A stretch of 36,692 nt of DNA from CAZGSN01 sp964371655. GTDB lineage: Bacteria; Desulfobacterota; Binatia; HRBIN30. Made by a program: the position numbers and the translations under genes. Below, in pieces: positions 1-7,775 of the stretch. Below the pieces are notes generated by a model, which saw nothing but the letters and a program-made list of their open reading frames with translations, did not search any database and was not told the DNA's origin. Within the stretch, counting starts at the first letter, position 1. Each line of letters begins with the position of its first letter. Location: positions 1 through 36,692 of the forward strand of contig CAYJOD010000066.1 of the NCBI GenBank assembly GCA_964371655.1, written 5' to 3'.

Positions 1-176
1 GATCCGCCTGTACGGTTCGGAGGGAGGGGGAGCGCAAGCTCCTCCTACCCCTATCATTGTTCGGCGTGGAAAGCAGAGTCGAGCGCGAACGCGCTGACGC
101 AATAGCTCGCGGCCGCAAGCGTGAGACTTAGGATCAAAGAGAGTTTCGGGAGCGTCGCAACCATGGGGAAGGGTGG
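1..176. other. Upstream flank without a gene
   Basis: No convincing coding region is seen. Near 20-50 a G-rich stretch is followed by a short hairpin (GGAGC-GCAA-GCTCC) of the kind seen in other gaps of this window. The frame of the following regulator gene is closed by a TAG near 129-131, so that gene does not extend into this flank. Confidence 0.5.
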
Positions 177-761
177 ATGCCATACACGCACGTCCAAAAC
201 GAGACCCAATCAGGTACCAATGACAAGTACCCACAGGTAGTACTCACTTCGCGTCGTCATGAGATCCATACGATGCGATCCACCACCGCCGGCAGAGCGG
301 CGTCGATCCTGCGTACGCTGCGCCGCAAATGTCCGCAGACCAAGATCGTGCTCGCCGGAGTGTTGAATCGAGAACAAACCATCGTCAACGCCTTCGCCAG
401 CGGCGCAGCCGGGGTGGTAAGCGATGACGAGTCGTTACCTGCGCTGCGTCAGGCCATCGAACAAGTATCGGCCTTCGGTGTGTGCCCACCGCCGAATAGC
501 GCGCTGCCGGCATTGATTCGGCGACTCGTGGTCGCGAGTGGTTCGCGGACTAACGGCCATGTCACCGTTGCGACGGCCTCCCTCAGCCAGCGTGAGGCTG
601 AGATTCTTGGCCGACTCGAGGTCGGGGCCTCCAACAAGGAGATCGCGGTCACGCTTGGGATCGAGGTGCAGACCGTCAAGAACCACATGCGTCGGCTGTT
701 TCGCAAGCTGCACGTGAAGAGCCGACTAGACGCAACACCGGCAGGCCTGAGAACAGGATGA
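177..761 (+). CDS. LuxR/NarL-type response-regulator-like protein with reduced receiver
   Basis: This is a predicted transcription regulator of 194 residues. The C-terminal part (about 134-184) is a clear LuxR-type helix-turn-helix: it opens with LSQREAEIL, continues with SNKEIAVTLGI and ends with the recognition helix VQTVKNHMRRLFRKL. Residues about 40-115 resemble only the second half of a receiver domain (PQTKIVLAGV, then ASGAAGVVSDDESLPALRQAI). The acidic N-terminal strand and the usual phospho-acceptor Asp are not visible, and the reading frame is closed upstream, so this looks like a genuinely short or degenerate receiver. ATG 177 is preceded by a purine-rich GGGGAAGGGTGG. Its stop overlaps the ATG of the next gene in an ATGA junction, so it is probably translated with the hydrolase and may regulate the downstream secreted protease unit (inference). 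Phosphorylation-independent control is possible. Confidence 0.75.
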   Translation: MPYTHVQNETQSGTNDKYPQVVLTSRRHEIHTMRSTTAGRAASILRTLRRKCPQTKIVLAGVLNREQTIVNAFASGAAGVVSDDESLPALRQAIEQVSAFGVCPPPNSALPALIRRLVVASGSRTNGHVTVATASLSQREAEILGRLEVGASNKEIAVTLGIEVQTVKNHMRRLFRKLHVKSRLDATPAGLRTG

Positions 762-2344
762 GAACGAGCGGGCGTTGGTTCGCTGCGGCCGCCGTCCTCT
801 TCGTGGCTTGCGCTTGGCAAGCCAACCGGCGGGTTTGTCCTGCGTGCGAGCACACCGAGGTGTGGCTGGTTGAACCCGATGACGCTGCGCTTCATGCACG
901 CCTGTATTGGCCACTGATGGAGGGCAGCGAGCCGCACCTCGTCCCTGTGGTAGTCGTGTGTCCTGGATACTTGGCAAACCTTGCCTGGATGGAGATCCCG
1001 TGGGCGGCGGTTCTTACCAGGATTGGTGCTGCTGCGCTCTTCCTGGACCGTCGTGGTCAGGGGCTCAGCGGAGGTGCTCTGTGGCCCTCGCCACCTGGCC
1101 ACCGACTCGATGACTTTGCCCCAGACGTTCGCTTGGCGGTGGACTACGTACGTTCGCTAGCGCCGCTCGTTGACCCGGATCGGATCGCCTTACTTGGCCA
1201 TAGCGATGGCGCCACGGCCGCGCTGATGGCGGCAAGCGCGGATTGGGAGATACGCGCGACGGTTGCGGCGAGTGCTTCGGTCGCTCCTTGGGAATTCGTC
1301 AACCATGTTGCGCCGCAGAACCTGCTCCTGATCTATGGTGACGAGGATCGCTTCATCCTCGACGGTACAGACACCGCATTGATCCGGAGTGCCACGCGTG
1401 GAGTGCTTGATGGTGCCGGCGAGGTCGGGCAGTCCGCGGACGGTAGCAGGCGGCGGCTGTTACGTGTTCCGGGGTACGGACACCTGAATGTGCTGGGTAG
1501 CGCAGAGACACTTGAAGCAACGAGCGCATGGTTGAAAAGTGCCCTTGGGTTGGACGGGACGATTCAAACAGCCCGGCCAGCTTCGTTGCTTTCGATGAAT
1601 CCGGGGCGCGGGCTCTGGGTCGCCTTGGGACTTGTCGCCATGGCGTCGATGATTGTGCTGCGCCCATTCCGGAATCGCTCCATCGGGGCCGCGCGCGACC
1701 CGGTTCTCGGTCTTCGGGTGCTTCTGGTCGCGACCGCTTGGCTCATCTCTGTCGCTGCAGCGGCATCTCTAATTGACCCGCTGCGCTCCCGGTTTCCCGC
1801 TCAGGAAGGGGCCGTCGTGTTCCTGCTGCTTCTGCTGCCGGGGGCGGGCTTGAGTATCGTGTTCCTTGTCTCAGCATGGTTCGGCGTCGGGCACCGTGTC
1901 TTCTGGAACGATCCGAATGCGATGTGGAACGCGGCCGATCTCGGCCGCGCAGCGCTGTGGAGCGCCATACTATTTGCGCTCACGCACGCGTTGTTGCTTC
2001 ATCACTATGAAGTTTGGCTCACTCCTCCACGCGCGTTGTTGGCAGTGCTCTTCGCCGCCTCCGCACTTGTAGCATTCGCGGCACTCGATGCGGGGGTCGC
2101 ATGGGCGTCGCTTCACCACCAACGCGCCTCGGCGTGTGTGTTCTCGCTCGGGCTTGCAACAAGCACGAGCATCGCCGCGCCCTACTGGTTCGAGCGCATG
2201 TCTGTCCTTCCAGTCTACTTGTACTGTGTCACGTTGGTGGTCACGGCGCTTTACCGGATTGGAGCGCTCAGGCGAATCGAGAGCGTTGTCTTTGGCGCCC
2301 TGACGCTTGGCTGGTTGGAGGCAACTGTATGCGGTCTCTATTGA
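758..2344 (+). CDS. Alpha/beta hydrolase fused to a polytopic membrane domain
   Basis: The 528-residue protein has an N-terminal hydrophobic signal or anchor (about 8-22) followed by an alpha/beta hydrolase domain. The fold is supported by FLDRRGQGLS, the nucleophile elbow GHSDGA with Ser149, an acidic residue in YGDEDRF (Asp195 or Asp197) and the His in GYGHLNV (His242), giving a plausible Ser-Asp-His triad. From about residue 283 to the end there are roughly seven or eight hydrophobic segments, so the C-terminal half is an integral membrane domain. I do not recognise this membrane domain. The substrate is unknown; esterase, acyltransferase-like or peptidase activity are all possible. The start overlaps the regulator stop by 4 bases, and its own end overlaps the next gene by 16 bases, so it sits inside a translationally coupled unit. 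Confidence 0.75.
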   Translation: MRTSGRWFAAAAVLFVACAWQANRRVCPACEHTEVWLVEPDDAALHARLYWPLMEGSEPHLVPVVVVCPGYLANLAWMEIPWAAVLTRIGAAALFLDRRGQGLSGGALWPSPPGHRLDDFAPDVRLAVDYVRSLAPLVDPDRIALLGHSDGATAALMAASADWEIRATVAASASVAPWEFVNHVAPQNLLLIYGDEDRFILDGTDTALIRSATRGVLDGAGEVGQSADGSRRRLLRVPGYGHLNVLGSAETLEATSAWLKSALGLDGTIQTARPASLLSMNPGRGLWVALGLVAMASMIVLRPFRNRSIGAARDPVLGLRVLLVATAWLISVAAAASLIDPLRSRFPAQEGAVVFLLLLLPGAGLSIVFLVSAWFGVGHRVFWNDPNAMWNAADLGRAALWSAILFALTHALLLHHYEVWLTPPRALLAVLFAASALVAFAALDAGVAWASLHHQRASACVFSLGLATSTSIAAPYWFERMSVLPVYLYCVTLVVTALYRIGALRRIESVVFGALTLGWLEATVCGLY

Positions 2345-2703
2345 TAGGGCGCTGGCCTCGGGTGTGTCTTGCGGTGGTTGTCGCAGGCTTCTTGCTCGTG
2401 GTCTCGGTGTCGCGGGCCGACGCGCAAGCGCTTGCCGATTCGAGCCCGGCGGGGATGTCGGTGCATCTCGACGACCATGGTCGCCCGATGCTTCCGCCTA
2501 GCGACGATGTCTCGTCTGTGCCACGCCGGCACGACCTCGAATCCGCCGCTCCTGCAACGACGCGCCCCCTGCCGAGCTTCGTGCCTGCGCCGGGCGGCGG
2601 GGAGATGGTCGTGCTCGACGAGCGCTTCGATCACCACAGCACGGTGCGCCGGCGCGCGGCGCTGCCGCTCACCGTCGAATGCGGCCGCGGGTCGGCGCCA
2701 TGA
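2329..2703 (+). CDS. Small secreted protein of unknown function
   Basis: This 124-residue protein starts at ATG 2329, inside the end of the hydrolase gene. I chose this start because it begins with a good signal peptide: MRSLLIGRW, then the hydrophobic stretch VCLAVVVAGFLLVVSV, with likely cleavage after an ADAQA sequence near residue 34. The mature part is short, rich in Pro, Arg, Asp and Ser, and shows no recognisable domain. Its TGA overlaps the ATG of the following metalloprotease gene (ATGA at 2700-2703). Position and coupling suggest it could be a propeptide-like partner, chaperone or inhibitor of the protease, but this is inference from neighbourhood only. Confidence 0.6.
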   Translation: MRSLLIGRWPRVCLAVVVAGFLLVVSVSRADAQALADSSPAGMSVHLDDHGRPMLPPSDDVSSVPRRHDLESAAPATTRPLPSFVPAPGGGEMVVLDERFDHHSTVRRRAALPLTVECGRGSAP

Positions 2704-4769
2704 GGTTCCTCGCAAGCCTGCTCTGCGCGGTTGTATTTGTCTGGCTCTCGATTGAGCACCGTGCGCTCGCGGTGCCGATGCAGGTTGAGTACTTCGACCA
2801 GAGCGGCGAGGGGTTCGATGATCCGACGCTGGGCCCGCAGCGCCGCGCCGCCTTCGAGTACGCCGTGAGCTACTGGTCGAACACGCTGCGCGGCACGGTG
2901 CCCATCGTGGTCCGTGCCGCGATGGATTCAGACGGGGGTAGCGGCGACTTCGCCTTGCTCGGCTCGACACGCGCCCTCACGCTACATCGCAACTTTCCCG
3001 GCGCGCCACGGGCCGACGTTCTCTACAACGCGGCGTTGGCCAGTCAGCTCGCCGGCAGCGACGTCAACGGCGCAGACACGGCGGAGATCGAGACCGTCTT
3101 CAACGTCGACGTCGACAACGATACCGTCCTCGGCTCGGTTGGCTGGTACTACGGCGTCGATGGCTTGCCGGGCTCCGACATCGACTTCGTTACCATTGCG
3201 CTGCATGAGCTTGGGCATGGCCTGGGCTTTTCCGACCAAGTCGATGTGAACGGATACTTCGCTTTTGGCCTTCCGACGGCGTTTGACCTCAACGTGAGTT
3301 GGGTGCCGTTTGGCAGCTTCTCCAGCTTGCTCGCCGCCGAACGCCGCGTCGCCACGCGCTCCGGCGACCTCTCCTGGAACGGCCCACACGTGGTCGCCGC
3401 TCGTGGAGCGATGGCACCGCTGTATGCACCTCCGCAGTTTTCCGATGGCAGCAGCGTCAGCCACTGGGACACCTCGCTCGCGGAGCTGATGGCACCGTTC
3501 TACCTGGCGCCCAACCACAACCCTGGGCTCCTCCTGCCCGCTCTCGTCGACATCGGATGGGAGCTCGCTGAGGCAACGCCGATCACAAGTGTGGTACCGA
3601 CGCAAACGGCAACGCCACCACCGACACCATCAGCATCGCCGACGGTAGGTAGCCATATCGTCCGGGCCTACGTGTCCAACTTCGATTCCGGCAGCGTCAG
3701 TGTCGTCGACCTCTCCGTACAGCGCACCGTTGCGACGATTGAAGTCGGCGGCGGACCGATCGGCGTCGCCGCATCGGCCAACGGCAGATATCTGTACGCG
3801 GCGAACTTTCGTTCAGCGGAAGTCGACGTAATCGCCACCTCCAGCAACAGTTTGGTTGCGCGGATCACGACCGGCGGATCGCCAAACCGCATTGCGCTGA
3901 CGCCCGACGGAGAGCTGGGATTCGTCACGCTTACCGATTCCGATCGGGTTGCCGTGATTGATCTGGCGACGCAGACACTCGCCTCGCTCATCGATGTTGC
4001 GCCGCAACCGGAGGGTATTGCGATCAGCGCCGACGGGGGCCGCGTCTTTGTCACCCACTTTGGCGCACCCGTGATCACGATGATCGATGCTGAGGCCGGC
4101 ATTGTGCGCGCCGAGCTGATTGCGGATCCACGAGGCGCCGACGGGCTTCTCGATATTGCGCTATCGCCCACAAGCTCGACCGGATTTGTAATCGCCAACC
4201 ACTCGCGCAATCTGCAGGTCGTGGATCTCGCCGCATTGACGGCGACCTATCTCCCCCTTCCAACCGACTCTCCGCAGGTTCCGACGAGCATCGTCGTTTC
4301 GCCTGACGGACAGACAGCCTACTTCGCTTCGCACAGTGTCAATGGGGACAGTGGTCGCGTAACCCCTTTCGGCACCGCTTACGGTACCGCCGCTGCGAGC
4401 TTCACGGTCGGCAACATCCCAATGGCACTGGCCTTGGCCGACGACGGGCGCAAGTTGCTGTCCGCTGATAGCGGGAGTGACAGCGTGAGCTTGGTCGACC
4501 TGACGCGAAAGCCACCTAGCAGAACCCGCATTGGCGTCGGGGATGCGCCGATGGGGGTCGCAGTTGCGGCCGTCCCTCCGGCCTGCCCCGGCGACTGCGA
4601 TGGCGACGGGCGGGTCACCAGTGCCGAGCTGGCCTTGGCGATGCGACTCGCTGTTCGGGATGCTTCGAGCACGGCATGCGCGGCCACAGATAGCAGCGGC
4701 GACGGCCGCATTGCGGTGGAGGAGCTGGTTGTCGCGATCAGTAATGCCACTCGCGGATGTCCTGAATGA
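2700..4769 (+). CDS. Secreted metzincin-like protease with YVTN propeller and dockerin-like tail
   Basis: This is a 689-residue secreted multidomain protein. ATG 2700 is chosen over an in-frame ATG at 2679 because it opens a signal peptide (MRFLASLLCAVVFVWLS, cleavage near ALA-VP) and overlaps the previous stop. A metalloprotease domain follows, with HELGHGLGFSD at 169-179. This fits the metzincin HExxHxxGxxH/D signature with Asp as third zinc ligand, and a possible Met-turn LMAPF lies near 263. A Thr/Pro linker (about 298-318) leads into a beta-propeller with YVTN-type repeats, such as YVSNFDSGSVSVVDL and RYLYAANFRSAEVDVI, to about 625. The C-terminus (628-689) carries two EF-hand-like loops (CDGDGRVTSAEL and DSSGDGRIAVEEL) arranged like a dockerin or enterochelin-type calcium pair. 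It is likely an extracellular calcium-dependent protein; substrate unknown. Confidence 0.85.
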   Translation: MRFLASLLCAVVFVWLSIEHRALAVPMQVEYFDQSGEGFDDPTLGPQRRAAFEYAVSYWSNTLRGTVPIVVRAAMDSDGGSGDFALLGSTRALTLHRNFPGAPRADVLYNAALASQLAGSDVNGADTAEIETVFNVDVDNDTVLGSVGWYYGVDGLPGSDIDFVTIALHELGHGLGFSDQVDVNGYFAFGLPTAFDLNVSWVPFGSFSSLLAAERRVATRSGDLSWNGPHVVAARGAMAPLYAPPQFSDGSSVSHWDTSLAELMAPFYLAPNHNPGLLLPALVDIGWELAEATPITSVVPTQTATPPPTPSASPTVGSHIVRAYVSNFDSGSVSVVDLSVQRTVATIEVGGGPIGVAASANGRYLYAANFRSAEVDVIATSSNSLVARITTGGSPNRIALTPDGELGFVTLTDSDRVAVIDLATQTLASLIDVAPQPEGIAISADGGRVFVTHFGAPVITMIDAEAGIVRAELIADPRGADGLLDIALSPTSSTGFVIANHSRNLQVVDLAALTATYLPLPTDSPQVPTSIVVSPDGQTAYFASHSVNGDSGRVTPFGTAYGTAAASFTVGNIPMALALADDGRKLLSADSGSDSVSLVDLTRKPPSRTRIGVGDAPMGVAVAAVPPACPGDCDGDGRVTSAELALAMRLAVRDASSTACAATDSSGDGRIAVEELVVAISNATRGCPE

Positions 4770-4893
4770 CGAATCATTGGGGACAATCGGGATGTAGGTT
4801 GCCGACTCCGTCACGGTGCCAGCGCCAACTCCGACAGTGCAACTGACTCCCTCGTTCTGAAGGGACTGAAGCGACAAGCAACCTCGGCAAGGC
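4770..4893. other. Convergent intergenic gap
   Basis: This 124-base gap separates the convergent protease and ABC ATPase genes. A short imperfect stem (TCCCT...AGGGA) lies around 4840-4867, but no T-run is visible. I see no gene. The permease genes expected downstream of the ATPase are absent here. Confidence 0.5.
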
Positions 4894-6429
4894 TCAGGGC
4901 GTGGCCATGCGCTGGCCGAGATAGGTGGTGTCGAACGGCGGCTCGATGGGGGGACTCAGACGTCCGCGAAACAGGACCGCGATGCGATGGCTCAGGTCCA
5001 ACAACTCATCGAGATCGGTCGAGATCAAGATCACCGCGCCGCCTGCGGCTGCGGCGGCGCGAATGGCAGTGGCCACGGTTTGTGTGGCTTGCACGTCGAG
5101 GCCGCGCGTCGGGTTGACCGCCAGCAGAAGCCGCGGCTGCTGCGATAGCTCACGTGCGACGATCACGCGCTGCTGGTTGCCGCCCGAGAGGGCGCGCGCG
5201 GGCTGATCCAGGCTGGAGAGACGAATCGCAAACTGGTTCGCCGCTTGCGCCGCGAATTGGCGCGCCGCGACGTAGTCCAACAAACCGCGTCTGGTGAAGC
5301 GCTGCAGCACGGTGGAGCTGAGCAGGAAATTCTCGGTCACAGACATCGGTAACGCCAGACCGTCACGCTGGCGATCGGGAGGAATGCTGGCGACTCCGGC
5401 GGCATGTGCGGTTCTAGGAGTTAGGGGCTGGCGGTCGGAGGCTTGGAGCTCTCCGACGCGAACCATGCCCGTGCTCGGTGCCTGCAAGCCGGCCAGCACT
5501 TCGAATAGCTCGCGTTGACCGTTGCCGTCGACACCGGCGATGCCGACAATCTCGCCGGCGCGCACCTGAAGGTTGACGTCGACGAGAGCCGGCGCGCCCT
5601 GCGCACCCGCGGTCGACACGTGCTCGAGAGTGACGGCGATGTCAGTTGTGGTCGCTACGTTCGCTGAGGTCTCCGTTGCCGGCAGTGCTTCTCCGATCAT
5701 CGCCTCGACCAGGGCCGCCTCGCTGACGGCGGCGACTTGGTGCGTCGCCACGACGCGCCCGCGGCGCATGATCGTCACCCGATCGCCCACTTCCTTTACC
5801 TCGCGCAGCTTGTGGGTGATGAAGATGATGAGCCGTTGTTGTGCGCGCAGCGCACGCAATAATCCGAACAGCTGTTCGACCTCGCTCGGGGTGAGCACCG
5901 CCGTGGGCTCATCGAGGATCAGCACCTTGCCCGCGGCAAGCAGGGCTTTGAGAATTTCTAGACGCTGGCGCGTACCGACCGAGAGCTCGCGCACGCACTG
6001 GTCGGCCGGCGGGATGGCGAGGCCCACGCGGGCGGCAAACGCGGCGGCGTGTGCGGCAATCGCAGTGCGATCGAGGCGCCAGCTCTTCAGGCCCCAGCGC
6101 CTAGTCCCGGGTCCCTTCCGGCCGGGCACGCTGAGCGCCAGGTTCTCGGCTACGGTCATCGCATCGACGAGCGTGAAGTGCTGGTGCACCATGCCGATTC
6201 CGGCGGCGGATGCAGCGCGCGGCGAATCGATTTGCAGCGGCCGTCCGTCGATGCAAACCTCGCCCGCGTCGGCGCGGGAGACGCCGTCGACAATCTGCAT
6301 GAGAGTGGACTTGCCCGCACCGTTCTCGCCGAGGATGCAGTGAATCTCGCCGGCGACGAAATCGAGGCTCACATCGGCAAGCGCCTGGAGGTTACCGAAG
6401 CGCTTCGAGATGCCGCGTATGCTGAGCAC
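4894..6429 (-). CDS. ABC transporter ATPase, nucleoside/simple-sugar type (double NBD)
   Basis: This 511-residue protein contains two tandem ABC nucleotide-binding domains, as in the RbsA/NupO-type ATPases of BMP-family importers. The first half has Walker A GENGAGKST (34-42), signature LSVGTRQRLEI and Walker B VLILDEPTAVL. The second half has a degenerate Walker A (GVDGNGQREL), signature LSGGNQQRVIVARELS and LLLAVNPTRGLD in place of a standard Walker B, as is common in this family. It would energise uptake of nucleosides, simple sugars or a related ligand at the inner membrane. The start is GTG at 6429, with GGGGG about 6 bases upstream. The substrate-binding lipoprotein gene lies upstream on the same strand, separated by a gap with a large inverted repeat. 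No permease gene follows. Confidence 0.85.
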   Translation of the reverse strand: MLSIRGISKRFGNLQALADVSLDFVAGEIHCILGENGAGKSTLMQIVDGVSRADAGEVCIDGRPLQIDSPRAASAAGIGMVHQHFTLVDAMTVAENLALSVPGRKGPGTRRWGLKSWRLDRTAIAAHAAAFAARVGLAIPPADQCVRELSVGTRQRLEILKALLAAGKVLILDEPTAVLTPSEVEQLFGLLRALRAQQRLIIFITHKLREVKEVGDRVTIMRRGRVVATHQVAAVSEAALVEAMIGEALPATETSANVATTTDIAVTLEHVSTAGAQGAPALVDVNLQVRAGEIVGIAGVDGNGQRELFEVLAGLQAPSTGMVRVGELQASDRQPLTPRTAHAAGVASIPPDRQRDGLALPMSVTENFLLSSTVLQRFTRRGLLDYVAARQFAAQAANQFAIRLSSLDQPARALSGGNQQRVIVARELSQQPRLLLAVNPTRGLDVQATQTVATAIRAAAAAGGAVILISTDLDELLDLSHRIAVLFRGRLSPPIEPPFDTTYLGQRMATP

Positions 6430-6469
6430 GGTATGCCCCCTACTCGCCGTAGCCGGACCTGAACGGGAA

Positions 6470-6590
6470 GAAATGGAAAACAGGAAACCGAAAACCGGAG
6501 ATGGAAAACCGGAAATGGAAGATCGGCAAATTGACCGGTTTCCTGTTTTCGGTTTCGTGTTTCCGGTTTTCCATTTCTTTTCCGTGGCGC
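6470..6590. repeat. Large imperfect inverted repeat, A/G-rich left arm and T/C-rich right arm
   Basis: The segment holds several short variants of GGAAAACCGGAAA and ATGGAAAAC on the left (about 6472-6530) and their complements on the right (about 6535-6588). Folding would give a long interrupted hairpin. For example AAGAAATGGAAAAC at the left edge pairs with its complement near 6575-6588. The element sits between the BMP lipoprotein gene and the ATPase gene, which are co-directional, and could attenuate or stabilise the message. It may equally be a non-autonomous dispersed repeat. Confidence 0.7.
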
Positions 6591-6707
6591 CCGAGAATTC
6601 CCCGGTAAGGGACTAACCTTCCTCCCGTGCCAGAAGCGGCACGGGGGAGGGGAGCTTGCTTACTGGCGGCGGTGAAATGCATGTGCTGTGGGCGGTGGCG
6701 GTTGCGA

Positions 6708-7706
6708 TCAAAACTCCGCGGTCGGGATCTTGAGAGTGCCGGCGATGATGTCGGCGCGAGCCTGGGTGATGCGAGCCTTCACGGCGGCTGGAATCTGCGC
6801 TTCGAGATGGGGGTTGAAGACCAGAGATACGACACCGTCCTTCATGCCGAGGCGCTCGATCTTGCCGACGAAGCGACCTTCTTTGACCTCGCGCGCCACG
6901 GTCAGAAAACCACGCGGGATGTCGGCGGTGGCGCTGGCCACGACCACATCCGGGGCGATGTCGTTCTGGTTCTTGTTACTGCCGAAGGCGAACACCTTCG
7001 CTTCCTGGGCGGCGCGGAAGACGCCGAGGCCGGCGGCGTCGGCATTGTGAAAGAGGAAATCGCAACCCTGCTGAACCTGCGCCAGAGCCGCCTCCTTGGC
7101 TGCACCGACATCGTCCCAATTGCCGATGTACGAAGCCGTGACGCTCACTCCGGGCTGCACCGCTTTGGCACCGGCCTCGAAAGCAATCACCGTGCTCTTC
7201 ACGGACGGAATTTCCATCCCGCCGACGACGCCCAGCTTGCCGGTCTTGGACATGGCGGCGGCGAGCATGCCCTCGAGGTAGGTCGCCTCTTCGAGCATGA
7301 AGCGCAACGGCGCGACATTCTTGCGCACGGTGCTGCCCGACGTCGTGATGAAGACGGTATTCGGAAACACTGGCGCCACCGCCGCCGCAGCGTCTTGAAA
7401 CTCAAAGCCGTGTCCGAAGACCAGCTGGAAACCTCGTTGCGCGAAGTCGCGGAAGCCCTCTTCGAACTCGGCCGGAGTCTTCGTCTCGACCTGAGCGATC
7501 TCGGCGCCGAGCTGATCGCGCACGGCGAGCAGGCCCTCGTAGGCAAGCGCGTTCCAGCCGGCGTCGCTCACCGGTCCGGGGCTGAGCAAGGCGACCTTGA
7601 ACGCAGTGGGTTTCGACGTGGGGTTGTGCTGCTCCTGAGGCGGCGACTGGCAGCCGACCACAACGATGAGAAGGGCTGTCCACGAAAGCTTTCCGGCAAA
7701 GCGCAT
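6708..7706 (-). CDS. BMP-family ABC transporter substrate-binding lipoprotein
   Basis: This 332-residue lipoprotein begins MRFAGKLSWTALLIVVVGC, with a good lipobox (VVGC) at Cys19, so it is probably tethered to a membrane. The mature part matches the basic membrane protein / PnrA / Med family of periplasmic-binding folds. Supporting segments are VALLSPGPVSDAGWNALAYEG, FVFGHGFEFQDAA-like regions and the C-terminal GSNKNQN segment. Such proteins bind nucleosides or related small molecules for an ABC importer. The gene is divergent from the zinc-type binding protein gene, and the matching ATPase lies downstream. ATG 7706 has no clear Shine-Dalgarno, and a TATAAA box lies only about 9-14 bases before it, so the mRNA may be nearly leaderless. 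Confidence 0.85.
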   Translation of the reverse strand: MRFAGKLSWTALLIVVVGCQSPPQEQHNPTSKPTAFKVALLSPGPVSDAGWNALAYEGLLAVRDQLGAEIAQVETKTPAEFEEGFRDFAQRGFQLVFGHGFEFQDAAAAVAPVFPNTVFITTSGSTVRKNVAPLRFMLEEATYLEGMLAAAMSKTGKLGVVGGMEIPSVKSTVIAFEAGAKAVQPGVSVTASYIGNWDDVGAAKEAALAQVQQGCDFLFHNADAAGLGVFRAAQEAKVFAFGSNKNQNDIAPDVVVASATADIPRGFLTVAREVKEGRFVGKIERLGMKDGVVSLVFNPHLEAQIPAAVKARITQARADIIAGTLKIPTAEF

Positions 7707-7714
7707 GTCGGTGG

Positions 7715-7744
7715 TTTATAGCCAGGGGCCGTTCGCAGCCGCAA
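7715..7744 (-). promoter_or_regulatory. Candidate promoter for the BMP lipoprotein gene
   Basis: On the minus strand a -10-like TATAAA (7720-7715) lies 18 bases after a weak -35-like TTGCGG (7744-7739). Predicted initiation would fall within a few bases of ATG 7706, consistent with the missing ribosome-binding site. Confidence 0.35.
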
Positions 7745-7775
7745 GGATTTGACGTGCCGTGGCAACTGCGACAGC

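Noticed and set aside
4161..4877. Minus-strand frame entering from the 4770-4893 gap (with a protein-like start)
   Set aside because: It is almost wholly antisense to the protease gene and has no domain; a decayed gene fragment in the gap cannot be shown.
6627..7721. A 364-residue reading frame on the plus strand
   Set aside because: It is antisense to the well-supported BMP lipoprotein gene and shows no family features; long shadow frames are expected at this GC content.
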